Shown here in pieces: positions 34,285-43,275 of a stretch of 64,000 nucleotides of DNA (the stretch's first letter is position 1; the number at the start of each line of letters is the position of its first letter). Below the pieces are notes generated by a model that was not told the DNA's origin, made no database searches, and saw only the letters and a list, made by a program, of their open reading frames with translations. The stretch lies in contig NZ_FNCC01000002.1 in the NCBI RefSeq assembly GCF_900100955.1, forward strand, positions 372,001-436,000, given 5' to 3'. The DNA is from Lentzea fradiae (lineage in GTDB: Bacteria > Actinomycetota > Actinomycetes > Mycobacteriales > Pseudonocardiaceae). Both the position numbers and the translations under genes were made by a program.

Positions 34285-35379
34285 TCAGCAGGTAGTGGCT
34301 CCGGAGACGCCCGCGACGTACGCCTTGGCGATGTGCTTGCCGGACGCGATGCGGTACCAGACGTTCGACGTGCCCTGGCTGCCCGTGACCGACTGGCCGG
34401 TGAGCTGGCAGGTCACCCGGACCTGGGCGTAGTTCGCGGCGAGACCGACCTGGGAGGACGTCGAGGTGGCGCCGCTGCGGACGTTCACCGTGCCGTTGGC
34501 CGCGCCCGTGCGCACCGTCCCGACCGGACCGGAGCCCGTCCAGAGGTACGTGACGGTCACCCAGGCGTTGTTCGTGAGCTGGAGACCGTCCCAGAACGTG
34601 CCGTCGGCGAGGTCGATGCCCGCCGGGTTCGCGACCTTGCGGCCGAACTGGTCCTTGCCGCCGTTGTAGCCGTTCTCGTAGGCGGCCTGCGCCTCCGGCT
34701 TGCCCTGCGCGAGGTCCTTCCACATCTCCCGCGTGGAGGACGGGTTCCAGTAGTCGTCCTTGGTGTTCCACGGGCCGACGTCCCACACCGGGGCCCACTC
34801 GCACCGGCCGTTCGACGCGCACACCTGCACGCTGTAGTTGCCGGAGTTCTTGTTCGCGAGGCCACGCCGCGACGGCAGCGCCACGAAGTGGTCGCGGGAC
34901 CGGATCACGTGCCCGTTCGCCGTGGTGCCGCCGACGAGACCTTCCCGCGTCGCGTAGACGCGGTAGGAACGTCCGGCAGCGGCGGCGGAGACGTCCTCCG
35001 CGGCGGCGGGCACGGCGGACGCCGTCAGCTTCACGCGGGACGCCTTGCCGCCGCTGAGCACGACGCGCGTCTCGACGGTCGACGTGGTCACCGGCAGCGT
35101 GGCGGGTGCCTCCATCCACTCCGTCCACTGGCCGTCGGGCCGCAGCCCGCGCACGTCCACGACGCCGTCGCCGGTCACCGCGGCCGTGACCGCGTTGGCG
35201 GGTGTGGCCAGTCTGTGCGAGCCGAGCTGGATCAAGCCCGTCCGGGGAGAGCCGCCCCACGTGACCGAACGGCCGCTGACGTCGGCGGTCCACTCGTTCG
35301 ACGCGGCCTCGGCCTGGGCGGGTGACGCCAGTCCGGCCACCAACGCGGCTCCGGCGACCAGCGGTACCAGGTAGCGCAT
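34285..35379 (-). CDS. Secreted protein with C-terminal SH3-like domain
   Basis: A 364-residue exported protein. The signal peptide (YLVPLVAGAALVAGLASPAQA) is cleaved near residue 23. A central domain with CEWAPVWDVGPWNTKDDYW and YNGGKDQFGRKVANPAGIDL follows, then an SH3b-like region (GTVNVRSGATSTSSQVG) with C-terminal cysteines (VTCQL and TTC) that may form a disulfide. SH3b domains usually bind cell wall, so it may be a wall-associated enzyme or inhibitor; no catalytic residues can be assigned. It lies between menA and menE on the same strand, with a hairpin at 35400 separating it from menE. Confidence 0.75.
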   Translation of the reverse strand: MRYLVPLVAGAALVAGLASPAQAEAASNEWTADVSGRSVTWGGSPRTGLIQLGSHRLATPANAVTAAVTGDGVVDVRGLRPDGQWTEWMEAPATLPVTTSTVETRVVLSGGKASRVKLTASAVPAAAEDVSAAAAGRSYRVYATREGLVGGTTANGHVIRSRDHFVALPSRRGLANKNSGNYSVQVCASNGRCEWAPVWDVGPWNTKDDYWNPSSTREMWKDLAQGKPEAQAAYENGYNGGKDQFGRKVANPAGIDLADGTFWDGLQLTNNAWVTVTYLWTGSGPVGTVRTGAANGTVNVRSGATSTSSQVGLAANYAQVRVTCQLTGQSVTGSQGTSNVWYRIASGKHIAKAYVAGVSGATTC

Positions 35380-35399
35380 GAGAAACCCCCATCGCTAAC

Positions 35400-35423
35400 G
35401 CGCACGGTCAGGGTTCCGTGCGC
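35400..35423 (-). terminator. Hairpin terminator after menE
   Basis: GCGCACGG (35400-35407) and CCGTGCGC (35416-35423) pair perfectly around an 8-nt loop, 33 bp beyond the menE stop on the minus strand and upstream of the secreted-protein start. There is no T-tract in the minus-strand direction, so efficiency is uncertain. Confidence 0.55.
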
Positions 35424-35456
35424 TTCGCGGCGAGAGTCGTCCCCGGCGGTAAAAGT

Positions 35457-36488
35457 TCACCTAAAGGAATCGGCGACCGCTGACCTGTCCACCTTGCCCG
35501 GCCCGCGCAACGGCAGCTCGGACACGAACCGCACGAGCTTCGGCGTCGCCGCCCTGCCCACGGATCCGGTCACCGCGGCCTTCAGCTCGTCGAGCGACGG
35601 CTGCGCGCCGCGCGTCACGACGGCCGCCGCGACGACCTGGCCCCACTCGTCGTCCCGCACCCCGACGACGCACGCCTCCAGCACGCCCTCGACCGTCGAC
35701 AGGGCCCGCTCGACCAGCACCGGCGGCACCTTCTCGCCGCCCGTGACGATCACGTCGTCCGCCCGGCCCAGCACCTCCAGCCGCCCGTCGCGCAGCCGCC
35801 CGAGGTCACCCGTGCGGAACCACTCGCCGAACGGCTCCTGCTCGCCGCGGTAGCCCAGCGCCAGCACGGGACCGCTGATCTCGATCACGTCGTCCGTGCG
35901 CAGCCGCACGTCCCGCAACGGCTCGCCGTCGTACACGCAGCCGCCGGACGTCTCGCTCATGCCGTAGGTGGTGACGACCTGCACGCCGAGCGCGCGTGCC
36001 CGCTGCAAGAGCTTCGGCGGGGTGGCGGCCCCGCCGATCAGGACGGCGTCGAACTGCCGCAGCGCCTCCAGGCCGGGGCCCTCGCCCACGACGAGCCGGG
36101 ACAGCTGCGTCGGGACGAGCGCCGTGTAGTGCCGGCCCGGTTCGGCCAGCACCGGCCGGGCGGCCTGCGCGAACCCCATCGCGCGAAAGCCCCCCGACAG
36201 GTCCAGCTCACCGGGGGTGGTGCCCGCGACGATCGACCGCACGAGCACCTGCACGCCCGCGATGTGGTTCGTCGGCAGCGCGAGCAGCCACGTGCCGGGC
36301 CCGCCCAGCCGTTCGTGGGTGGCCTCCGCCGACGAGGTCAGCGCGGCGGCGTCGAGCAGCACCGTCTTGGGCTCGCCGGTCGACCCCGAGGTGGGGATGC
36401 CGAGCACGGCCCGTTTCTCCCAGCCCTCGAGGGGACCGCCGACCAGTGGTTCGCCGCCGCCGAGCGCCGCGCGCAGTTCGTCGAGCAT
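35457..36488 (-). CDS. menE: o-Succinylbenzoate-CoA ligase
   Basis: A 343-residue adenylate-forming enzyme that converts o-succinylbenzoate to its CoA ester. Motifs are the phosphate loop IPTSGSTGEPKTV near residue 31, TTYGMSETSGGC near 195, EWFRTGDLGRL and the hinge GRADDVIVTGGEKVPP. The C-terminal lysine is in GPGKVDRSAV. The protein lacks about 100 N-terminal residues seen in broad acyl-CoA ligases but matches short actinobacterial MenE. It is 12 bp downstream of menB on the same strand, so menB-menE form an operon divergent from menD. Confidence 0.92.
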   Translation of the reverse strand: MLDELRAALGGGEPLVGGPLEGWEKRAVLGIPTSGSTGEPKTVLLDAAALTSSAEATHERLGGPGTWLLALPTNHIAGVQVLVRSIVAGTTPGELDLSGGFRAMGFAQAARPVLAEPGRHYTALVPTQLSRLVVGEGPGLEALRQFDAVLIGGAATPPKLLQRARALGVQVVTTYGMSETSGGCVYDGEPLRDVRLRTDDVIEISGPVLALGYRGEQEPFGEWFRTGDLGRLRDGRLEVLGRADDVIVTGGEKVPPVLVERALSTVEGVLEACVVGVRDDEWGQVVAAAVVTRGAQPSLDELKAAVTGSVGRAATPKLVRFVSELPLRGPGKVDRSAVADSFR

Positions 36489-36500
36489 GGTGTCAGCCCA

Positions 36501-37403
36501 TCAGAAGTAGTACGGGTAGTTCGACCAGTCGGGGTCGCGCTTCTCCAGGAACGCGTCGCGGCCTTCGACGGCCTCGTCGGTCATGTACGCGAGCCGCGTC
36601 GTCTCACCCGCGAAGAGCTGCTGCCCCACCAGGCCGTCGTCGACCAGGTTGAACGCGTACTTCAGCATCCGCTGGGCGGTCGGCGACTTGCCGTTGATCT
36701 CGCGCGCCCACTGCAGCGCCGTGGTCTCCAGCTCGGCGTGCGGCACGACGGCGTTGACCGCGCCCATCTCGTGCATCTCCCGCGCCGAGTACGTGCGGCC
36801 GAGGAAGAAGATCTCGCGGGCGAACTTCTGCCCAACCTGGCGGGCGAGGTAGGCCGACCCGTAGCCGCCGTCGAACGAGCCGACGTCCGCGTCGGTCTGC
36901 TTGAACTTCGCGTGCTCCTCGCTGGCGAGCGTGAGGTCGCACACGACGTGCAGGCTGTGCCCGCCACCGGCGGCCCAGCCGGGCACGACCGCGATGACGA
37001 CCTTCGGCATGAACCGGATCAGCCGCTGGCACTCCAGGATGTGCAGCCGTCCCGCCCGCGCCGGGTCCACCGTCTCGGCCGTCTCGCCGGACGCGTACTG
37101 GTAGCCGCTGCGCCCGCGGATGCGCTGGTCACCGCCGCTGCAGAAGGCCCAGCCGCCGTCCTTGGGGCTCGGCCCGTTGCCGGTCAGCAGCACGCAGCCG
37201 ACGTCGGACGACATCCGCGCGTGGTCGAGCGCCCGGTACAGCTCGTCCACGGTGTGCGGCCGGAACGCGTTGCGGACCTCGGGCCGGTTGAACGCGATGC
37301 GGACCGTGCCCTGGTCGAGCGCGCGGTGGTAGGTGATGTCGGTGAAGTCGAAGCCCTCGATCGGCTTCCACAGCGACGGGTCGAATAGCTGCTGATCTGC
37401 CAC
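36501..37403 (-). CDS. menB: 1,4-dihydroxy-2-naphthoyl-CoA synthase
   Basis: A 300-residue crotonase-family enzyme that cyclises o-succinylbenzoyl-CoA to 1,4-dihydroxy-2-naphthoyl-CoA. The oxyanion-hole motifs are FCSGGDQRIRGRSGY and PGWAAGGGHSLHVVCDL, and the catalytic aspartate region is QTDADVGSFDGGYGS. The C-terminus DPDWSNYPYYF is typical of MenB. GTG 37403 gives the usual N-terminus (ADQQLFDPSLWKPI). menD starts 65 bp away on the opposite strand, so the two men units share one promoter region. Confidence 0.96.
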   Translation of the reverse strand: MADQQLFDPSLWKPIEGFDFTDITYHRALDQGTVRIAFNRPEVRNAFRPHTVDELYRALDHARMSSDVGCVLLTGNGPSPKDGGWAFCSGGDQRIRGRSGYQYASGETAETVDPARAGRLHILECQRLIRFMPKVVIAVVPGWAAGGGHSLHVVCDLTLASEEHAKFKQTDADVGSFDGGYGSAYLARQVGQKFAREIFFLGRTYSAREMHEMGAVNAVVPHAELETTALQWAREINGKSPTAQRMLKYAFNLVDDGLVGQQLFAGETTRLAYMTDEAVEGRDAFLEKRDPDWSNYPYYF

Positions 37404-37468
37404 GGTCCGAGACTCTAGGCGCACTGTCCTGAAGATGGCCCGCCGAGGACGGCTGGGACAATCGGGGG

Positions 37469-39043
37469 ATGAACGGGGCAACCGCGCAAGCACGGCTGAT
37501 CGTCGACGAACTGGTGCGCAACGGCGTCCGCCACGCCGTGCTGAGCCCCGGCTCGCGCAACGCCCCGCTGTCGTTCGCGCTGCACCAAGCCGAGCAGCGG
37601 GGACTGCTCACGCTGCACGTGCGCATCGACGAGCGCAGCGCCGGCTTCCTCGCGCTGGGCCTCGCCAAGACCGGCACGCCCGCCGTCGTCACCTGCACCA
37701 GCGGCACCGCCGTGCTGAACCTGCACCCCGCCGTGGTCGAGGCACGGCTGACCGGCGTCCCGCTGATCGCGCTGACCGCCGACCGCCCCGTCGAGCTCCA
37801 GCGCACCGGCGCCAGCCAGACGATCGACCAGTACGACGTGCTCGGCGTCCCCACCCTGCACCTGCCGGAGGGCGCCGACGAGGCGACCACGCGCTCGCTG
37901 GTCTGCCGCGCGGTCGCGACACCCGGCCCGTCGCACGTCAACGTGCCGTTCCGGCCGCCGCTGACGCCCCCGGACGAGGAGTGGCCGTCGTCGGACCGCG
38001 GCGGACCGTGGACCGCGACCGACCGCGCGTCCACCGTCGAGACGCGCCCGTCTGACCTGCCCGCCCGCACCCTGGTGCTGCTCGGCGACGACCGCCCCGA
38101 GCGGCTCGCGAGGGCGGCCGAGCTGGGCTGGCCGGTGCTCGCGGAACCGACCGCGCCCGGCGGCCTGCGGCACGGGTCACTGCTGCTCAACGCGGGCCTG
38201 CCGGAACACCTGCGGCCGGACGCCGTGCTGGTCGTGGGCCGCGTGACGCTCTCCAGGGGCCAGCAGGCGCTGCTCGCCGCGGCGCCGGTCGTGCACGCCG
38301 TCGGGGAGCAGGCGTTCTGGCCGGACGTCCAGTTCACCGCGACCCGCGCGTCCACCTGGCTGCCCGAACCGGCGCGGCTCGACGGCGAGTGGACGCAGGC
38401 GTGGCAGACCGTCGTGAAGGACGTGAGCACCGCCGTCGACGAGCTGCTCGACACCGAGCCGTGGCCGACCGGCCTGCACGTCGCCCGCGCCCTCACCAGG
38501 GCGATGCCGCCCGGCGCGCTGCTGTTCGTCGGCTCGTCCAACCCGATCCGCGACGTCGACTTCGCGGGCGAACGCCGCCGGGACGTCACCGTGCACGCCA
38601 ACCGCGGCGCGGCGGGCATCGACGGGAACGTGTCCACGGCCATCGGCCTGGCCGCCACCCACGACGGCCCCGCGTACGCGTTGATGGGCGACCTGACGTT
38701 TCTGCACGACAGCAACGGCCTGCTCGCCGACCACCGGCCGGACCTCACGATCGTCGTGCTCAACGACGACGGAGGCGGCATCTTCTCGTTGCTGGAACAG
38801 GGCGCCCCGCGCTACGACAGCAGTTTCGAACGCATTTTCGGCACCCCGCACGGAGCGGATCTGACCGCTTTGTGCGCGGGTTACCGCATTCCGCACTCCA
38901 TTGTGGACGACGAGGAGGAGTTCCGTAGCGCGCTTGCGTCGCCGAATGGCCTCCAAGTGGTCGAAGTGCAGGCAAAACGCACTGATCTGCGTTCTTTGCA
39001 CGAACGTCTCAAATCGACTGTGTCAATCGTTTTCAGCAGCTAG
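37469..39043 (+). CDS. menD: 2-succinyl-5-enolpyruvyl-6-hydroxy-3-cyclohexene-1-carboxylate synthase
   Basis: A 524-residue thiamine-diphosphate enzyme that adds succinate semialdehyde (from 2-oxoglutarate) to isochorismate, the committed step of menaquinone synthesis. The ThDP glutamate lies in RIDERSAGFLALGLAKTG near residue 53. Other landmarks are VLSPGSRNAPLSFAL at the N-terminus, ANRGAAGIDGNVSTAIG, and the cofactor loop LMGDLTFLHDSNGLL with LNDDGGGIFSLLEQ. The last 70 codons are less GC-biased at third positions than the rest. Isochorismate comes from the synthase at 41523. ATG 37469 is divergent from menB. Confidence 0.95.
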   Translation: MNGATAQARLIVDELVRNGVRHAVLSPGSRNAPLSFALHQAEQRGLLTLHVRIDERSAGFLALGLAKTGTPAVVTCTSGTAVLNLHPAVVEARLTGVPLIALTADRPVELQRTGASQTIDQYDVLGVPTLHLPEGADEATTRSLVCRAVATPGPSHVNVPFRPPLTPPDEEWPSSDRGGPWTATDRASTVETRPSDLPARTLVLLGDDRPERLARAAELGWPVLAEPTAPGGLRHGSLLLNAGLPEHLRPDAVLVVGRVTLSRGQQALLAAAPVVHAVGEQAFWPDVQFTATRASTWLPEPARLDGEWTQAWQTVVKDVSTAVDELLDTEPWPTGLHVARALTRAMPPGALLFVGSSNPIRDVDFAGERRRDVTVHANRGAAGIDGNVSTAIGLAATHDGPAYALMGDLTFLHDSNGLLADHRPDLTIVVLNDDGGGIFSLLEQGAPRYDSSFERIFGTPHGADLTALCAGYRIPHSIVDDEEEFRSALASPNGLQVVEVQAKRTDLRSLHERLKSTVSIVFSS

Positions 39044-39097
39044 GAAACATACGTAAGTCGGTAGGCGGTTCTTGATCACCTGGCTAGCGTCCGCCGC

Positions 39098-40588
39098 ATG
39101 TCGATGAGAACCAAGGCGACGGCCGCGGTGGCGTCCGCGGCCGCGATGACGCTCTTCGCGGGGACGGCGCTGGCGGCGTCCCCCGGTGCACCCGGCGCCG
39201 GCGACCCGTACTTCCCGAACTTCGGCAACGGCGGGTACGACGTCTCCCACTACGACATCAGGCTCACCTACAACCCGGCCGGCGACCAGCTGTCGGGCAC
39301 CACGACGATCCTGGCGAAGGCCACCCAGGACCTCACCCAGTTCAACCTGGACTTCCTGCTGAAGGTCAAGTCGGTGCGGGTCAACAACGCGCCGTCGCCG
39401 TTCGTCTCGGACGAGGGCGAGCTGATCCTCACCCCGCGCGGCGGCGTCCGGAAGGGCCAGGACCTCACGATCGTCGTCACCTACGCCGACACCCCGTCCG
39501 CCGTGGCGGACCGCAACGGCTACCGGGCGTGGACGAAGACCACCGACGGCGCCCTCGCCATCGGCGAACCGGAGATCGCCTCCTGGTGGTTCCCGTCCAA
39601 CGACCACCCGACCGACAAGGCCACCTTCGACGTGAACGTCGCCGTCCCGGACGGCGTCGAGGCGATCTCGAACGGCACCTTCGCGGGCCTGACCAAGCAG
39701 ATCAACGGCTACACCCGCTGGAACTGGCGCAGCACCAAGCCCCAGGCGACGTACCTGACGTTCCTGACGATCGGCCAGTTCGAGATCCGCCAGTCGACCT
39801 CGCCGTCCGGCCAGCCCGTCCTGAACGCCTACTCCGAACGCCTCGGCGACAACGCCGACGCGGCCCGCGCCAGCATCGAGCGCACCCCGGAGGTCATCGA
39901 GTTCCTGGCGGAGAACCTCGGCCCGTACCCGTTCGAGGCGCAGGGCGGCGTAGTCACCCCCAACCTCGGCTACGCCCTGGAGAACCAAACCCGCCCGACC
40001 TACGACACAGCGTTCTTCCGCCGCGGCGCCAACACCTACGTGGTCGCCCACGAACTGGGCCACCAGTGGTTCGGCGACTCGGTGTCCGTGCACCACTGGC
40101 GAGACATCTGGCTGAACGAGGGCTTCGCGTCCTACATGGAGTTCCTCTGGTCAGAACACGTGGGCGAGGGCACCGCCCAGGAGAACGCCGACTACGTCTA
40201 CGACCTCTACCCGGAAGGCGACCCGTTCTGGGACGTCCTGCCCGGCGAACCCGGCGCGAACAACATCTTCCACGGCGCCGTCTACGACCGCGGCGCCCTG
40301 GCCGTCCACGCACTGCGCGTGGCCGTGGGCGACGACAAGTTCTTCGAGATCCTCCGCACCTGGGTGAACGAGAAGAAGTACTCGGACGCGACGATCGAGG
40401 AGTTCTTCGCCCTGGCCGAACGCGTCTCGGGTCAGGCTCTGGACGAGGTGTTCCAGACGTGGCTGTTCACCAAGGGCAAGCCGGCGTCGGCACCGGGGCG
40501 GTCCAGCCTCTCGCTGGCTTCCCAGGCGGAGCCGAAGTCCCGGGCGAAGATCGCGCTGACGCACGAGCTGCTGGACGCCCGCAAGTGA
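39098..40588 (+). CDS. Secreted M1-family zinc metallopeptidase
   Basis: A 496-residue exported aminopeptidase-like enzyme. A signal peptide (TAAVASAAAMTLFAGTALA, cleaved near residue 27) precedes a beta-saddle domain. The catalytic domain has an exopeptidase-type motif in divergent form (YALENQTRP in place of GAMEN). The zinc site is VVAHELGHQWFGD near residue 316, with the third ligand glutamate in WLNEGFASYMEF. The armadillo-like C-terminal domain of full-length M1 enzymes is missing, as in other compact actinobacterial members. It lies 54 bp downstream of menD but has no evident metabolic tie to it. A terminator follows at 40624. Confidence 0.9.
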   Translation: MSMRTKATAAVASAAAMTLFAGTALAASPGAPGAGDPYFPNFGNGGYDVSHYDIRLTYNPAGDQLSGTTTILAKATQDLTQFNLDFLLKVKSVRVNNAPSPFVSDEGELILTPRGGVRKGQDLTIVVTYADTPSAVADRNGYRAWTKTTDGALAIGEPEIASWWFPSNDHPTDKATFDVNVAVPDGVEAISNGTFAGLTKQINGYTRWNWRSTKPQATYLTFLTIGQFEIRQSTSPSGQPVLNAYSERLGDNADAARASIERTPEVIEFLAENLGPYPFEAQGGVVTPNLGYALENQTRPTYDTAFFRRGANTYVVAHELGHQWFGDSVSVHHWRDIWLNEGFASYMEFLWSEHVGEGTAQENADYVYDLYPEGDPFWDVLPGEPGANNIFHGAVYDRGALAVHALRVAVGDDKFFEILRTWVNEKKYSDATIEEFFALAERVSGQALDEVFQTWLFTKGKPASAPGRSSLSLASQAEPKSRAKIALTHELLDARK

Positions 40589-40623
40589 GCGCAGGCTGAC
40601 TGTCAGACCTCGTGAGTACGTTA

Positions 40624-40662
40624 TGACGCAGGGGTTCCCAGCTCGGGGGGACCCCTGCGTCA
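40624..40662 (+). terminator. Hairpin terminator after the M1 peptidase gene
   Basis: TGACGCAGGGGT (40624-40635) pairs perfectly with ACCCCTGCGTCA (40651-40662). The interior adds TCCC/GGGG pairing, making a long GC-rich stem. No T-tract follows, as is common for actinobacterial terminators. Confidence 0.75.
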
Positions 40663-40726
40663 GCGTTCCGTCAGGCCGGACGGAGCTTCACGGCACCGAC
40701 CCTCGCCAGCCGTAGGGTGCCTCGAC

Positions 40727-41383
40727 ATGGCGACCAGCATGCTTCCGCAGGGCTTGCGCGCGGATGTCGAGACCTTGTGGGGATACCACGACATGGGTCA
40801 CGAACTTCGCCGCTGCGACGTCGGCATCGGCCTGGGCAGCCACGACCTCGGTGTCGCCACTTACACCGCCGAGCTCTACCACCAGGACATGTTCCCGCGC
40901 ATCGTGTTCACCGGAGCCAATGCGCCCACCACGATCGAACGATTCCCTCGCGGTGAAGCCGTGCACTACCGCGAACACGCCATCACACTCGGCGTGCCCA
41001 CCGAGGTGATCAGCATCGAGACCCAGGCCACCAACACCAGCCAGAACCTCACGAACAGTCGTCGGCTTCTCGCCGAGGCGGGAGTCCGACCCGAGTCGGT
41101 CATGCTGATCTCCCGGCCCTACCAGCAGCGACGAGCCTTTGCGACCTGCCGCAAGGTATGGCCTGAGGTCAACGTCATGTGCTCGTCCCAACCGCTGTCA
41201 CTCGACGAGTACGTCGCCGGCATCGGTGACGTCGACCGCGTGATCAACATGTTGGTCGGCGACACCCAGCGCATCACCGAGTACGCCCGGCGAGGATTCG
41301 CCATCGAGCAGGACATGCCCGCCAACGTGGTCGATGCGTTCCAGCGGCTTGTCGCAGCCGGGTACACCAGCCGCTTGATCTGA
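40727..41383 (+). CDS. YdcF/ElyC-like DUF218 family protein
   Basis: A 218-residue soluble protein of the DUF218 (YdcF/SanA/ElyC) family. An N-terminal strand followed by a glycine-rich turn (VGIGLGSHDLGVA) leads to FTGANAPTTIERFPRGEA, then TQATNTSQNLTNSRRLL and VMLISRPYQQRRA. YdcF-type proteins bind SAM-like ligands; the role here is unknown. There is no signal peptide or membrane segment, unlike SanA or ElyC. It is a single gene bounded upstream by a terminator hairpin and downstream by 139 bp without a gene. Codon use is slightly less GC-biased than its neighbours. Confidence 0.75.
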   Translation: MATSMLPQGLRADVETLWGYHDMGHELRRCDVGIGLGSHDLGVATYTAELYHQDMFPRIVFTGANAPTTIERFPRGEAVHYREHAITLGVPTEVISIETQATNTSQNLTNSRRLLAEAGVRPESVMLISRPYQQRRAFATCRKVWPEVNVMCSSQPLSLDEYVAGIGDVDRVINMLVGDTQRITEYARRGFAIEQDMPANVVDAFQRLVAAGYTSRLI

Positions 41384-41522
41384 CCGGAGCTGACGCGCGT
41401 GCCCTGGGCTGCTCAGCCGCCCGCCCGAGGACCGCCCTCTCGGATGAAGGCGTTCTGGAGGTGGCTCGCGTCGGCCTGGCGCCGCGACACCCGCCGTCCA
41501 GGACACCGGAACCCAGGCCGGG

Positions 41523-42755
41523 CTAAAGCCCTTCGAGGGCCTCGCGCATGGGCCGCATCTTGGCGTGCGCCTCCTCGACCTCGATGTCCGGGTCCGAGTC
41601 CGCCACCAGCCCGCACCCGGCGAACAGCCGGGCCGTGGACCCCGAGATCTGCGCGCACCGCAGCGCGATCCCCAGCTCCCCGTCCCCGTTGCCGTCGATC
41701 CACCCGACCGGCCCGGCGTACCGCCCGCGGTCCATCCCCTCCAGCTGCGAGATCAGCTGGGTGGCGTCCAGCCGGGGCGTCCCGCCCACGGCGGCTGTCG
41801 GGTGCACCGCCGATCCGAGGTGCAGCAACGACACCGAGGACTCCAGCGTCCCGATCACGTCGCTCGACAGGTGCGAGACGTTGGGCAGCCGCAGGACCGA
41901 CGGGCCCTCGACCGACATGGTCGTGCAGAAGGGGCGCAACGTGTCCGCGAGAGACCGGATCGCGTAGTCGTGCTCTTCCAGGTTCTTCTCGGACGACATC
42001 AAGGCGGCCGCGAGCTCTTCGTCGGAAACGCCGTCGTGCGGCCAGGTGGTGCCGGCCAGCACGCGTGAGTCGACGACGGAACCGGTGCGGCGCAGCAGGA
42101 GTTCCGGTGTGGCGCCGATCAGGCCGTCCACCGCGTAGGACCAGCACTCCGGGTAGCGCCGGGCCAGGCCCTGCAGCACGAACCGGTGGTCCAGCTGCCG
42201 GTCGGTGCGGGCCACGAGGTCGTGGGCGAGGACGACCTTGTCGAGTTCGCCGGACCGCATCCGTGCCACGGCCGAGCGGACGGCTTCGCGGTAGCGCGGT
42301 ACCGGCAGTTGGCCGTTCGCGTAGTGGACGGTGGAGGGGCGGGTCAGGGGCGCGATGAACGGTGACGGGTCCGCCGCGCCGATGGTGGTGATCCACTGTT
42401 CGCCATTGCGGCGGCCCACGACGACCTCGGGCACGATCAGCACCGAGTCGCCGGGGGAGTCGGCGAAGGCCATCGACACGAACGCCACGGGGCCGCTGCC
42501 GGGTACGCCCAGCTCGTCGTCGACGTCGAGCTGCGCGACGAACTCCTGCCACCACTTGTCCGCCTGCGCGAAGCGGTCGGGGCCGCTGACCTCGAGGCGG
42601 GCCGCCTCGCCCCAGCCGACCAGGCCGGACCCGTCGCGCACCCAGGCGAGCGCGTGCTCCGGCTCTGGCAGCAGCCCGAGCAGGTCACCGGCGGCGTCCC
42701 GCCTCGACCGGACGCGGATCCGCTGCCGTGCTCGCGATGTGGGTGCAGACGTCAC
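41523..42755 (-). CDS. menF: Isochorismate synthase (MenF/EntC-like)
   Basis: A 410-residue chorismate-utilising enzyme that converts chorismate to isochorismate, feeding MenD. The C-terminal catalytic domain carries GELDKVVLAHDL near residue 170, PELLLRRTGSVVDSRVLAGT, SSEKNLEEHDYAIRSL, HPTAAVGGTP near 317 and GPVGWIDGNGDGELGIALR. These are the signatures of the MenF/EntC/DhbC group and not of anthranilate synthase. No siderophore genes are nearby and the other men genes are, so the menaquinone role is preferred. GTG 42755 is divergent from the DUF3592 gene at 42819 (63 bp apart). Confidence 0.9.
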   Translation of the reverse strand: MTSAPTSRARQRIRVRSRRDAAGDLLGLLPEPEHALAWVRDGSGLVGWGEAARLEVSGPDRFAQADKWWQEFVAQLDVDDELGVPGSGPVAFVSMAFADSPGDSVLIVPEVVVGRRNGEQWITTIGAADPSPFIAPLTRPSTVHYANGQLPVPRYREAVRSAVARMRSGELDKVVLAHDLVARTDRQLDHRFVLQGLARRYPECWSYAVDGLIGATPELLLRRTGSVVDSRVLAGTTWPHDGVSDEELAAALMSSEKNLEEHDYAIRSLADTLRPFCTTMSVEGPSVLRLPNVSHLSSDVIGTLESSVSLLHLGSAVHPTAAVGGTPRLDATQLISQLEGMDRGRYAGPVGWIDGNGDGELGIALRCAQISGSTARLFAGCGLVADSDPDIEVEEAHAKMRPMREALEGL

Positions 42756-42818
42756 TCTTCGACTGTATGGACCTCAACCTGAAAGCGCGGCATCCGCCCG
42801 GCTCTAGACTTCTCAGTT

Positions 42819-43265
42819 GTGGTGGAGGACGCAGTGACCAAGCCGCCGCTCGGCGTACGCGTCCGCCGTGCGGTCTCTCGCGCATTGCTCGTCGTCGGAG
42901 GCGTGGTCACGCTTGTCTGCGTGCTGTTGCCGATCGCGTGCTGGCGGGACGACGTGGCCATCGAGAAGCACCTGGGGCAGGCCGTCGCGCAGGTCGACTC
43001 GGTCGCCTTCAACCGGACGATTGTGCGGTATGCCACACCGGACGGTCGCGTGATCATCCCGTCCCAGGGCGTGCTGTACCCGGAGGGACTGTCGGAGGGC
43101 GACAACGTCCGGGTCGAGTACGACCAGACGAACCCGGAACTCGTGCGCGTCGCCGGACGCACGGCGGTGCTCAGCTTGTTGCCCGTCGGAACCTTCCTCG
43201 GGTCCGTCTGGATCGTCATCGCCGCCGTTGTGACAGTTCTACGCAGATTCGGCACTCAGGTGTAA
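42819..43265 (+). CDS. DUF3592 membrane protein
   Basis: A 148-residue protein with an N-terminal transmembrane helix ([21 protein letters not shown]) and a soluble beta domain. That domain contains [21 protein letters not shown] and [21 protein letters not shown], typical of DUF3592. A second helix closes the protein ([19 protein letters not shown]). The domain would sit outside the membrane. The function is unknown. Only 10 bp separate its stop from paaA, so it may lead the paa operon or hold its promoter within its 3' end. Confidence 0.75.
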   Translation: MVEDAVTKPPLGVRVRRAVSRALLVVGGVVTLVCVLLPIACWRDDVAIEKHLGQAVAQVDSVAFNRTIVRYATPDGRVIIPSQGVLYPEGLSEGDNVRVEYDQTNPELVRVAGRTAVLSLLPVGTFLGSVWIVIAAVVTVLRRFGTQV

Positions 43266-43275
43266 CATCGAGGTC

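Noticed and set aside
40589..40726. A small RNA or attachment site in the 138-bp gap after the M1 peptidase
   Set aside because: The only structure is the terminator hairpin at 40624-40662; there is no tRNA-like or promoter-like feature.
41384..41522. Gene in the 139-bp gap between the YdcF-like gene and isochorismate synthase
   Set aside because: No frame has coding character and no clear hairpin is visible; I see nothing in it.
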